Assembly (NCBI RefSeq): GCF_000203975.2 | Contig: NZ_AFCF02000012.1 | Span: 1 to 64,000, forward strand | Origin: Leisingera sp. ANG1 | Lineage (GTDB): Bacteria > Pseudomonadota > Alphaproteobacteria > Rhodobacterales > Rhodobacteraceae | DNA length: 64,000 nucleotides | Reading direction: 5' to 3' | The notes under the pieces: generated by a model | What the model saw: only the letters and a program-made list of their open reading frames with translations | Told to the model about the DNA's origin: nothing | Database searches by the model: none | Translations under genes and position numbers: made by a program | In this document: positions 35,786 to 43,650 of the stretch, one piece after another | Numbering within the stretch: position 1 is the stretch's first letter | Layout: every line of letters starts with the position of its first letter

Positions 35786-37017
35786 CGCTGCTGGAAAGCC
35801 TCCGGATTGCGCTGCGGGCGCTGCGGGCAAACCTGATGCGCAGTTTCCTGACCATGCTGGGGATCATCGTGGGGGTTACTTCAGTTGTGGCCATGGTCGC
35901 GTTCGCGGAAGGCGCCCAGCGCGAGATCGGCCGCCAGATCAAGACACTTGGTGCAAACGTCTTAATGATTGTTCCGGAACTGAACCGAGGCGGCGATGAC
36001 AATGCGGACCTGTACCAGGCGGCAATCCTGCGGGAGTCCGATGCCGCTGCCATCGGCACGCATATCGGCCAAGTGGTAACAGCCGCACCATCCGTGCGGG
36101 CAGACCTGCAGGTGATCAACAGGGACAAGAACACCTGGGTCACAGTCAACGGCACCACCGCAGGTTACTTCACCATCCGCGAATGGCCGCTGCGCCTGGG
36201 CAGGATGTTTTCCGGACAGGAGCAACTCAACAGCGGCAAGGTTGCCCTGCTCGGTCAGGCAACCGCGGACAAACTGTTCGGAGACAGCGACCCGGTCGGG
36301 CAGACCATCCGCATCCTGTCGGTGCCGTTCGAGGTGATCGGCATCCTTGCGGAAAAGGGCACCTCCGGCAGCGGACGCGAGCAGGATGACATCGTCTTCA
36401 TCCCGATTTCCACCGCGCAGAAACGGCTGTTTGGAAGCGCCAATCAGGTTCACCGGGGGTCGGTTGACTATATTCTGGCCAAGGCTGCGTCGACACAGGC
36501 AGTTGCAGGGGCAGAACAAGAGATCACCCGGCTGCTGCGGCAGCGGCACCGGATCCGTGACGGCCGGGACAGCGACTTCCGGGTTGTAGACCCGGCTGCG
36601 CTGATGGCGGCTCAGCACGCGGCCTCGCGCACAATCCGCTGGCTGCTGGCCGGGATCGCAGGTGTGTCGCTGGTGGTGGGCGGGATCAGCATTATGAACA
36701 TCATGCTGGTCTCAGTGACCGAGCGCACTCGCGAGATCGGCCTGCGGGTGGCAGTCGGCGCCCGCGCCAGGGACGTCCAGTTTCAGTTCCTGATGGAGGC
36801 GGTGCTGCTGTGTTTACTGGGCGGCCTTATCGGGCTGTCAGCCGGTGCCGGACTGGCCTATGCCGCCAGCAGCATTGCCGGCTGGCCAGTGTACCTTAGC
36901 CCGCTGTCGCTGATCGGAGCGGTGGGCCTGGCGTCTGTTGTGGGGGTCATCTTCGGCTTCTTCCCGGCCCGGCGCGCCTCGCGTCTGGATCCGGTGACGG
37001 CTTTGCGAATGGAGTGA
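35782..37017 (+). CDS. FtsX-fold ABC permease of a MacAB-type efflux system
   Basis: A 411-aa permease with the MacB layout: one N-terminal helix (LTMLGIIVGVTSVVAMVAF), a periplasmic domain of about 230 residues, and three C-terminal helices with the FtsX signature ISIMNIMLVSVTERTREIGL and FFPARRASRLDPVTALRME. It forms a tripartite pump with the adaptor and ATPase upstream; the outer-membrane partner is not in the window. The adjacent RTX esterase is unlikely to use it, since RTX proteins need HlyB-type exporters. Confidence 0.88.
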   Translation: MTLLESLRIALRALRANLMRSFLTMLGIIVGVTSVVAMVAFAEGAQREIGRQIKTLGANVLMIVPELNRGGDDNADLYQAAILRESDAAAIGTHIGQVVTAAPSVRADLQVINRDKNTWVTVNGTTAGYFTIREWPLRLGRMFSGQEQLNSGKVALLGQATADKLFGDSDPVGQTIRILSVPFEVIGILAEKGTSGSGREQDDIVFIPISTAQKRLFGSANQVHRGSVDYILAKAASTQAVAGAEQEITRLLRQRHRIRDGRDSDFRVVDPAALMAAQHAASRTIRWLLAGIAGVSLVVGGISIMNIMLVSVTERTREIGLRVAVGARARDVQFQFLMEAVLLCLLGGLIGLSAGAGLAYAASSIAGWPVYLSPLSLIGAVGLASVVGVIFGFFPARRASRLDPVTALRME

Positions 37018-37024
37018 ACAAATA

Positions 37025-37050
37025 TGGCGCCCCAACGAGGAGGGGCGCCA
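37025..37050 (+). terminator. Hairpin after the efflux operon
   Basis: A perfect 9-bp stem (TGGCGCCCC / GGGGCGCCA) with an 8-base loop begins seven bases past the permease stop. No long T-run follows, so termination may be partial or Rho-assisted. Confidence 0.55.
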
Positions 37051-37093
37051 CGCTTTGCAACTCTATCTGGCCCACTAGCCGGAAGGAGTTGAG

Positions 37094-37345
37094 TCAGTTG
37101 GGATCAACATCCCTTGGATGATCTTCGTCCGGCTCAAAGTATGGCCCGGCAATGTCCACATTTTTGATGCAAACCCAAGTTCTCTTTTTGTAACTGTATT
37201 TCAGGATTTCAGCATCGTTGCCTTCGCCATTGTTGCCGCAGCGGCGCTCAGCCAGTTCACGATCACTTGGCTTGCCTCCGCCAGCCAAAACTGCAGGTGC
37301 GCTGAAGCTGATTGCAAGCGCGGTAACAACAAGAAATTTCATCAT
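37094..37345 (-). CDS. Small secreted protein, paralogue A
   Basis: About 83 aa from the ATG at 37345, which has GGAGG five bases upstream. The signal peptide is MMKFLVVTALAISFSAPAVL with an AGG cleavage region. The mature part has two cysteines (ERRCGNNGEGNDAE and RTWVCIKNVD) and ends DEDHPRDVDPN. It is a paralogue of the gene at 37416-37670: CxNxGxGNxAE, the second Cys and EDHPRDxDP are shared. The function is unknown; a disulfide-stabilised periplasmic or exported protein is likely. The 5' end (GGAGGCTGTTATG) is almost identical in both genes. Confidence 0.7.
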   Translation of the reverse strand: MMKFLVVTALAISFSAPAVLAGGGKPSDRELAERRCGNNGEGNDAEILKYSYKKRTWVCIKNVDIAGPYFEPDEDHPRDVDPN

Positions 37346-37415
37346 AACAGCCTCCACTAGTTAACTAAAAATTCGGCAGCCTCACGCTCCATTGGAATGC
37401 GCAGGCCTTCAGACA

Positions 37416-37670
37416 TCAATCCGGCACGTTGCCAGAGTTACCCGGATCCTGATCGCGCGGATGATCTTCAGAAGCATTGGGGCCTTTGAGGCACCTGAAG
37501 CCATCACGGGTCCGTCTAACGGCCTCGGCTCCGTTCCCGTCACCGCTGTTAGTGCATTTTGCAATTGCCAGCAGATATGGATTCTGCCCAACCTTCAAAC
37601 CATTGTCGGCAATTGCTGCGGGAGCGCTAAACCCGAACACAAGCGCCGCAGCAATGAGAAGTTTCTTCAT
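37416..37670 (-). CDS. Small secreted protein, paralogue B
   Basis: About 84 aa from the ATG at 37670, with the same GGAGGCTGTT leader as paralogue A. The signal peptide is MKKLLIAAALVFGFSAPAAI, followed by ADNGLKVGQNP. Conserved parts are AKCTNSGDGNGAEAVRR, DGFRCLKG and ASEDHPRDQDPGN. The pair are in the same direction with about 70 bp between them, consistent with a recent tandem duplication followed by divergence of the middle segment. No known family was recognised. Confidence 0.7.
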   Translation of the reverse strand: MKKLLIAAALVFGFSAPAAIADNGLKVGQNPYLLAIAKCTNSGDGNGAEAVRRTRDGFRCLKGPNASEDHPRDQDPGNSGNVPD

Positions 37671-37957
37671 AACAGCCTCCACAAGTTAACGAACTCTTCC
37701 ACTCAACCAAAATGGCGGCCGTGCCGCATCGCTCACTTGCAGGACAAAAATTCCGCGCGGTCTCCCTCGATTGAGCGATGAATTCCCGCCAGCCGGGAAT
37801 GGCGGGGTTTCACCACCCGGAGCGGCGTAGCCGGACCCCAAATCACAGGAATCAGTCAGCAAATCTGACGGGGATGCTGCATTGCAATTGGCGCACGCTC
37901 CGGCGCCTCTGCTGTGGCCGCAATTGCAACAGAAAACACAACCAATATCCGGGGAAC

Positions 37958-38725
37958 CTAATGCTCAATATGTGCAAGAAGCGATACCAGCTCCCCTTGC
38001 CGGTGGGTGTTGGTTTTCTGGAAGATCGACCGCAAATGGCTGCGGGCGGTCCAGATCGAGACCCCCAGCGCCTTGGCTGCCTGCTTAAGGCTAAGCCCCC
38101 TCGACAGCTGGAGGGCAACCGCGGATTCGGCCGGTGTCAGGTGGAACTCCTGCTGCAAAATATCTGCATTGGCATCATCCAGGTCTTCAACCTGCCGGAT
38201 ACTTAACAACGACTGTGCGCCGTCCAGTTTTTCACGGAACGCCGCAGGCAAGGGAATAACATCAATATAGACGGTTTTATCCTGTGAAACCTTCACCTTG
38301 ACCGGCGGCGGCAACGGCTGTTCCGAGTTCTCATCATAGTCAATTCCAGCCCGGATCAGGCGGGACAACTTGGCATTCTGCAGCGGGTCTCTGATCCGGA
38401 TGCTTTGCCAGTGCACAACCAGCTGGCATGCCGAACTGCCGTTCAGGACCAGGTCGACAAAAGCCAAGTTTCCCATCCTGTCCAAGGCCATTAGCCCATG
38501 GCACTTGCCACCGAGCAGGTCGGTCCATTGTTCCATCCATACAGAAGCCAACGTGCTGCACCCCTCATCACGTTTCCAGTCGTCGCGACTGGCCCGAATT
38601 GGCCTCGTGGGTGAAGTGCTATAGGGTCCCGCTGCGGCTGAAAACTCTCTGCAATGAGATGTGATATCTTTGCCCCTAAGCGCAATCAGCGGGCAGGTTT
38701 TCGCGCTGGCAGCAGCGTCCTGCAA
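37958..38725 (-). CDS. LuxR-type HTH regulator
   Basis: Up to 255 aa. The C-terminal LuxR-type HTH (about 190-250) has FHLTPAESAVALQLSRGLSL, followed by KQAAKALGVSIWTARSHLRSIFQKT. The N-terminal part (WMEQWTDLLGG, LAFVDLVLNGS) may be a sensor domain but is not recognised. The start is uncertain: the frame opens at a TTG (38725), and an internal ATG at 38536 would give about 192 aa. It is transcribed towards the small secreted gene pair, about 290 bp away, and could regulate it. Confidence 0.7.
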   Translation of the reverse strand: MQDAAASAKTCPLIALRGKDITSHCREFSAAAGPYSTSPTRPIRASRDDWKRDEGCSTLASVWMEQWTDLLGGKCHGLMALDRMGNLAFVDLVLNGSSACQLVVHWQSIRIRDPLQNAKLSRLIRAGIDYDENSEQPLPPPVKVKVSQDKTVYIDVIPLPAAFREKLDGAQSLLSIRQVEDLDDANADILQQEFHLTPAESAVALQLSRGLSLKQAAKALGVSIWTARSHLRSIFQKTNTHRQGELVSLLAHIEH

Positions 38726-39013
38726 TCCATATGCACTTCTTACACATTCAATACTTCAAATGCACCGAAAAGTAAATCAGGCGTACTGCCTGCTGGCAGC
38801 ATTTTCGGCGGAATTCATCTCACTCTCTGCCGGTATCAAGGACCTAAGCAGTCCCCAGTTATTTGATGACGAATGGAAGGTCTCCTTCCACCGCACAGGA
38901 GGATAATAGAGCACGGCTGCGTCTGAACGCTGCCTCCAGACAGGGGGGCAAACATAGGCCTATCCTGTGCATGATTGCCCAAATGGTAAGAACAGCGTGC
39001 TAAGTGGTTTTTG

Positions 39014-39580
39014 CTACGGCGACCAGGCTTGAGCACATGCTGCGGATAAATTCATCATGTCGACAGCCCGGGCAGCGACTTGACTGGCGGCTTCCTCCAA
39101 GGTTCCATGCCCCAAGTAAAATGCCGGAACCGGCGGCATCACGACAGCACCCATTTCAGTCACTGCCGTCATGTTCCGCAGATGCGCCAAAGTCAGCGGC
39201 GCTTCACGAGCCAAAAGGATCAGCCGCCTGCGCTCCTTCAGCTGCACACTGGCAGCGCGCGTCAGCAGATTGTCATCGAAACCATGTGCGATGGCGGCCA
39301 GTGAGCGCATAGAGCACGGCGCAACAATCATTCCCGATACTGGAACCGAGCCTGAAGCAATGGCAGCACCGATGTCATGCACGGGGTGGCAGCGCGCAGC
39401 CATCGCTCTCAACTCCTCAGAAGCTCCAGCCCCGCATTCCTGAGCCAGGGTCCGCTCAGCGGCCGCGCTGGCGACCAGATCAATTTCCGCTCCCAAATTC
39501 AGAAGATGCCGCGCAACCGCCAGGCTGAGAACAGCACCGGAGGCACCCGAAACGCCCAGCACGACCCTATGCGCACTCAT
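39014..39580 (-). CDS. ubiX: Flavin prenyltransferase UbiX
   Basis: A 188-aa enzyme starting MSAHRVVLGVSGASGAVLSL, the FMN-binding start of UbiX/Pad1. It makes prenylated FMN for UbiD. The C-terminal ERRRLILLAREAPLTLAHLR is typical. The ATG at 39580 overlaps the ubiD stop as ATGA, so ubiD and ubiX are translated together. Confidence 0.9.
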   Translation of the reverse strand: MSAHRVVLGVSGASGAVLSLAVARHLLNLGAEIDLVASAAAERTLAQECGAGASEELRAMAARCHPVHDIGAAIASGSVPVSGMIVAPCSMRSLAAIAHGFDDNLLTRAASVQLKERRRLILLAREAPLTLAHLRNMTAVTEMGAVVMPPVPAFYLGHGTLEEAASQVAARAVDMMNLSAACAQAWSP

Positions 39581-41085
39581 GACATCAGTTCCGGCATCAG
39601 CCGGGACACAAGTTCCGCGGCAAAAGCCTGATCCTCGGCATCTGCTCGCATGACCCCGCCCCATTCACGCACCGTCTCGCTGCCGGTTTTCGTTGTGGCA
39701 TCAATGCCGATCTTTCCGGCCAACCCGGGCTGCGGCGACGCAAAGTCGAGATAGTCCATCGGTGTGTTCTCCAGCACCATGACATCGCGGGACGGGTCCA
39801 TTCGGGTAGCCAGAACCCAGGCGATGTCATCCCAGTTCCTCGGATCGATCTCCGCATCCACAGCGATCATCATCTTGGTGTAATTGAACTGCGGCAGCAT
39901 CCCCCACAGCGCCATCATCACCCGGCGCGCCTGCCCAGGGTAGCGTTTGTCGATGCTGACAATGGCAATCCTGTAAGAACAAGCAGCCGGCGGCAGCCAA
40001 AGATCGCGAATCTCCGGGATCTGCGCCCGAACCGTTGGCAGGGCCAGCCGGTTAAACACCTCGCCGATGACCGCAGGCTCATCCGGCGGCCTGCCGGTAT
40101 AGGTGGAGAGATACAGAGGATTTTCGCGATGCGTCACTGCACTCACCTGCATGACGGGAAAAGGTTCCGCCGGATTGTAATAGCCCGTGTGGTCACCAAA
40201 GGGGCCTTCGGGGGCAGTTTCCGAAGCAGACACCCAGCCCTCCAGCACAATCTCAGCATCGGCGGGCACCAACAGCGGGATAGTCTTGCAAGGCACCAGG
40301 CGAGGACGGGCTCCGCTGAGCGCGCCAGCAAAAGTCAGCTCCGACACGGTTTCCGGCAAGGGCAACGCCGCGGACAGCAGCGTGGCAGGGTCTGCCCCCA
40401 GAACCACAGCGGCGGGCATAGGCTCGCCCCGCCCTGCCCAGCCGCGGTGGTGCGCCGCCCCGCCCCGATGAGGCAGCCAGCGCATGATCAGCCTCGACCG
40501 GTCCAGAACTTGGGTCCGATAAACACCAGCATTGTAGCTGTTGATGTTTTCAGGGACGCTGCCGTGCGGCCGGGTGATCACAACAGGCCAGGTGATCAGC
40601 GGCCCGGCGTCCCCAGGCCAGTGGGTTTGTACTGGAAGGATATCCAGATTTGCATCCGCCCCCTCGCAGGCGATGGCCTGAACCGGGGCGGTTTTCACCA
40701 TCTTCGGGCGGGTGGCCAGAGCCGCCATGAGCATCGGCCAGCGGGACAGAGCATCGCGCAGCCCGTCCGGCGGCGGCGGCGACCGGAGAGCCGCCAGAAA
40801 GCTTCCCAGATTATCCAATCCGTCCTGCGGCACCCCAAGCCCGGCGGCCACGCGCTCCGATGTCCCGAAAAGGTTCAAAACAACCGGGATATCCGAAACC
40901 TGGCCGCCCGCCAGCACCGGGTGATCGAATTGAAGCACCGGACCACCGGCCTCCAGCACCGTGCGGTGCACCGCTGTCATTTGGTGGCGCACGGAGACCG
41001 GGTCGGACACCCTCTGAAACTGCCCTGTGGAGAGGCACCAATTCAAAAACTGGCGGAGGCTGGGGAATGGCGGATGAGTACGAAT
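39577..41085 (-). CDS. ubiD: UbiD-family 3-polyprenyl-4-hydroxybenzoate decarboxylase
   Basis: A decarboxylase that uses prenylated FMN in ubiquinone synthesis. Motifs are NINSYNAGVYRTQVLDRSRL, IMRWLPHRGGAAHH, then EGPFGDHTGYYNPAEPFPVM, STYTGRPPDEPAVIGEVFN and MDPSRDVMV. The N-terminus aligns from FPSLRQFLNWCLSTGQFQRV. The frame lacks a fitting ATG. An ATT at 41085 with GGAG seven bases upstream gives 502 aa, the usual size; a TTG at 41124 gives 515 aa but would lie upstream of the predicted transcription start. It is divergent from ubiTUV with a palindromic operator between. Confidence 0.88.
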   Translation of the reverse strand: MRTHPPFPSLRQFLNWCLSTGQFQRVSDPVSVRHQMTAVHRTVLEAGGPVLQFDHPVLAGGQVSDIPVVLNLFGTSERVAAGLGVPQDGLDNLGSFLAALRSPPPPDGLRDALSRWPMLMAALATRPKMVKTAPVQAIACEGADANLDILPVQTHWPGDAGPLITWPVVITRPHGSVPENINSYNAGVYRTQVLDRSRLIMRWLPHRGGAAHHRGWAGRGEPMPAAVVLGADPATLLSAALPLPETVSELTFAGALSGARPRLVPCKTIPLLVPADAEIVLEGWVSASETAPEGPFGDHTGYYNPAEPFPVMQVSAVTHRENPLYLSTYTGRPPDEPAVIGEVFNRLALPTVRAQIPEIRDLWLPPAACSYRIAIVSIDKRYPGQARRVMMALWGMLPQFNYTKMMIAVDAEIDPRNWDDIAWVLATRMDPSRDVMVLENTPMDYLDFASPQPGLAGKIGIDATTKTGSETVREWGGVMRADAEDQAFAAELVSRLMPELMS

Positions 41086-41141
41086 GTGACCGCTCCAATT
41101 CTGATTTCCGCCGATCCCTAGCAAAGTTTCCCGCTGCGAAT

Positions 41142-41155
41142 TTGTCCGCCGACAA
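41142..41155. promoter_or_regulatory. Palindromic CRP/FNR-family operator between ubiD and ubiT
   Basis: TTGTC-CGCC-GACAA is a perfect inverted repeat with the TTG-N8-CAA geometry of CRP/FNR-family sites; flanking T and A extend the symmetry by one pair. It is centred at 41148.5, about 60-70 bp from both divergent starts. That would place it near -41.5 of both promoters if leaders are 20-30 bases. An NnrR/Dnr/FNR-like regulator is the likely ligand. Confidence 0.6.
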
Positions 41156-41220
41156 ACTCTGGCCGCGCGTGAGGCCATAGACCCGCTGCAATTGAAGCTA
41201 CCGGCGGGAAAGGACTTCTT

Positions 41221-41763
41221 TTGCCACACACCCAGCCACAAATCCCAATTTGCCCGGCGGCCCTGGCGAAGCTGCTGCGCCTAACGCCCCTTGTTCCGGT
41301 ATCACTATCGCTCACGGCCTGCTCAAGGCGTATTGCCAATCGCCACCCCGGCCTGTTCCGCCGCTTGGGTGAGCACAGCCGCAAGCGGTTCATCCTGGAT
41401 CCCGCGGATTTACCCGTTGTTCTTTGTCTTGAACCCAATGGTGGCCAACCTAAGGTCCGCGCCCTGCGCGGCAGAAGTGAAGGTGACGCCCGGATTTCCG
41501 GCCCGCTGGCCGCGCTTCTGGGGCTGGTGCACGGGACCTATGACGGGGACGCGCTATTCTTTGCGCGGGATCTGGTGATTGAAGGCGACACTGCGGCGGC
41601 ACTGGCGCTGCGCAACGCAGTGGATGACGCCGAACTTGACCTGTCGCAGGAGATCGCCGCAATGTCCGCGCCATTTTCCCGGTTCCTGTTGCGGGCCGTT
41701 GCCTATGCTCAGCGGCGCACAGGTGTCTCGCTGGCCCGGCCGGAGGAGGAAGCAGCATGGTGA
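41221..41763 (+). CDS. ubiT: UbiT, SCP2-domain accessory protein of oxygen-independent ubiquinone synthesis
   Basis: A 180-aa protein with a SCP2 lipid-carrier domain. The conserved end is DGDALFFARDLVIEGDTAAA, then LALRNAVDDAELDL, matching the E. coli UbiT pattern (DTLFFQRRLVIEGDTEL). It helps anaerobic ubiquinone synthesis, probably by binding isoprenoid intermediates. The start is a TTG at 41221 with AAGGA seven bases upstream. It is followed by ubiU with a 7-base overlap. Confidence 0.85.
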   Translation: MPHTQPQIPICPAALAKLLRLTPLVPVSLSLTACSRRIANRHPGLFRRLGEHSRKRFILDPADLPVVLCLEPNGGQPKVRALRGRSEGDARISGPLAALLGLVHGTYDGDALFFARDLVIEGDTAAALALRNAVDDAELDLSQEIAAMSAPFSRFLLRAVAYAQRRTGVSLARPEEEAAW

Positions 41764-42740
41764 TGGAAATCGTCTGCCCGGCAGGCACGCCCGCGGCCCT
41801 GCGCGCTGCCGTCAAGGCTGGGGCGCATACAGTCTATTGCGGCTTTAACGACGAGACCAACGCCCGTAACTTCCCTGGCCTCAATTTCGATCGTGCAGAA
41901 ATGCGCGAAGGCGTGGGTTTTGCCCACGATCACGGCTCCAAGGCGCTGGTTGCAATCAACACATTCCCCCGCGCAGGCGATCAGGTCTTATGGCACCACG
42001 CCATTGACGACGCAGCGCAATCCGGCGCGGATGCGGTTATTCTGGCGGACCCTGGCTTGCTGAAGTATGCCGCGCGCAACCACCCTGGCCTGCGGCTGCA
42101 TCTGTCTGTTCAGGCAGCGGCCGCCAATGCCGACATCATCAACTTCTACGCCTGCACCTTCGGCGTGAAACGGGTGGTGCTGCCGCGAGTTTTGTCGGTG
42201 CCGGAAATCGCCGCCATCAACGCAGAAGCGGAAGTGGAAACCGAGGTCTTTGTTTTTGGCGGGCTGTGCGTGATGGCCGAGGGACGCTGTTCGCTCTCCT
42301 CTTACGCAACCGGACTGTCGCCCAATATGAACGGGGTCTGCTCCCCCGCTAGCCATGTGGAGTACCGCGACGAAAACGGTGCGCTGGATGCCAAGCTGGG
42401 CGGGTTTACCATCCACCGCGCAGCCAAGAACGAACCCGCGCCCTACCCGACCCTATGCAAAGGCTGTTTCTCTGCTGGCAGCCAAACCGGGCACCTGTTC
42501 GAAGACCCGGTTAGCCTCAATGCAGAGCAGCTGATCCCGCAGCTGAAAGAAGCTGGGGTTACCGCGCTGAAGATCGAAGGGCGTCAGCGCTCGAAATCCT
42601 ATGTGGCGCAGGTCGTGCGCAACTTCCGCGCCGCCGTTGACGCGCTGGAGGCTGGCCAGCCGCTGCCGCAGGGCATGCTGGCGCGGCTGTCAGAAGGCCA
42701 GGCCGTGACCACCGGCGCCTACAAGAAAACCTGGAGATAG
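41757..42740 (+). CDS. ubiU: UbiU, Fe-S subunit of the anaerobic ubiquinone hydroxylation system
   Basis: A 327-aa U32-peptidase-family protein. The 4Fe-4S cysteines are C171, C178, C195 and C234 (GGLCVMAEGRC, NGVCSPASH, PTLCKGC), the same spacing as C169/C176/C193/C232 of E. coli UbiU. It works with UbiV to hydroxylate ubiquinone precursors without O2, using prephenate as oxygen donor (known for the family). The start at 41757 has GGAGGAGG upstream. Confidence 0.92.
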   Translation: MVMEIVCPAGTPAALRAAVKAGAHTVYCGFNDETNARNFPGLNFDRAEMREGVGFAHDHGSKALVAINTFPRAGDQVLWHHAIDDAAQSGADAVILADPGLLKYAARNHPGLRLHLSVQAAAANADIINFYACTFGVKRVVLPRVLSVPEIAAINAEAEVETEVFVFGGLCVMAEGRCSLSSYATGLSPNMNGVCSPASHVEYRDENGALDAKLGGFTIHRAAKNEPAPYPTLCKGCFSAGSQTGHLFEDPVSLNAEQLIPQLKEAGVTALKIEGRQRSKSYVAQVVRNFRAAVDALEAGQPLPQGMLARLSEGQAVTTGAYKKTWR

Positions 42741-42744
42741 CCGC

Positions 42745-43650
42745 ATGGAACTGACTGTTGGGCCGAACCAATTCTTCTGGCCGGCCGAAGACTGGAGCGC
42801 GTTTTACGGCTCCTTGGCCGAAGCCCCTGTTGACCGCGTTGTTATGGGCGAGTTGGTCTGCTCCAAGCGCCTGCCTTTCTACCAGGAGCGCATCCCCGAA
42901 GCGCTGGCCCTTCTAACCGAGGCGGGCAAGGAGGCTGTACTGACAAGCCTGTCCCTTGTAACACTAAAGCGCGAGCGAAAGCATACTGCGGATCTGGCCG
43001 CGATGGGGGTAACGGTTGAGGTCAACGACCTGACAACACTGGCGTACCTGCCCAAGGGAATGGGTTTTCACGTCGGCCCGCTGGTCAATGTCTACAACGA
43101 GGGCACATTGGCTTGGCTGGCCTCGCTGGGAGCCACGCGTATCTGCCTTCCGCCAGAGCTGCCGCTGTCGTCGGTTAGAACGCTTGCTCGTGCAGGCAGA
43201 GAGCTGGGCATCGCCATTGAAGTTTGGGGCCACGGTCGGCTGCCGCTGGCGATTTCAGGGCGCTGCTACCACGCGCGGCTGCACAAGAGGACCAAGGACA
43301 ATTGCCAGTTTGCCTGCGAAAATGACCTGGACGGGCTGGATGTGAAGACGCTGGAAGGTCAGCCCTTTATGGCGATGAATGGAGTGCAGACTTTGTCGCA
43401 CAGTTACGCCTGCACCGACTATCAGATCGAGGCACTCGCAGACGCCGGAGTTTCCGCCTTGCGCCTGTCACCTCAATCTCAGGGATTTACCCGTATTTGT
43501 CAGAATTATCGCGGCCGTGTGACTGGTGTTCTAGCGCCAGGTGCCATTGCCGCGGATGTGCAGAAGGCTTCCCCGCAGACCCGTCTCAGCGACGGCTTCC
43601 TGACAGGCCCAAGCGGTGTGGCCTGGTCCGCGGGTCCAATACCGTCGTGA
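42745..43650 (+). CDS. ubiV: UbiV, partner of UbiU
   Basis: A 301-aa U32-family protein. The 4Fe-4S ligands are C39 (GELVCSKR), C174 (SGRCYHAR), C187 and C191 (KDNCQFAC). The spacing of the last three (13 and 4) equals that of E. coli UbiV. It forms a heterodimer with UbiU. It starts four bases after ubiU stops, and its stop overlaps the nnrS start by GTGA. Confidence 0.92.
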   Translation: MELTVGPNQFFWPAEDWSAFYGSLAEAPVDRVVMGELVCSKRLPFYQERIPEALALLTEAGKEAVLTSLSLVTLKRERKHTADLAAMGVTVEVNDLTTLAYLPKGMGFHVGPLVNVYNEGTLAWLASLGATRICLPPELPLSSVRTLARAGRELGIAIEVWGHGRLPLAISGRCYHARLHKRTKDNCQFACENDLDGLDVKTLEGQPFMAMNGVQTLSHSYACTDYQIEALADAGVSALRLSPQSQGFTRICQNYRGRVTGVLAPGAIAADVQKASPQTRLSDGFLTGPSGVAWSAGPIPS

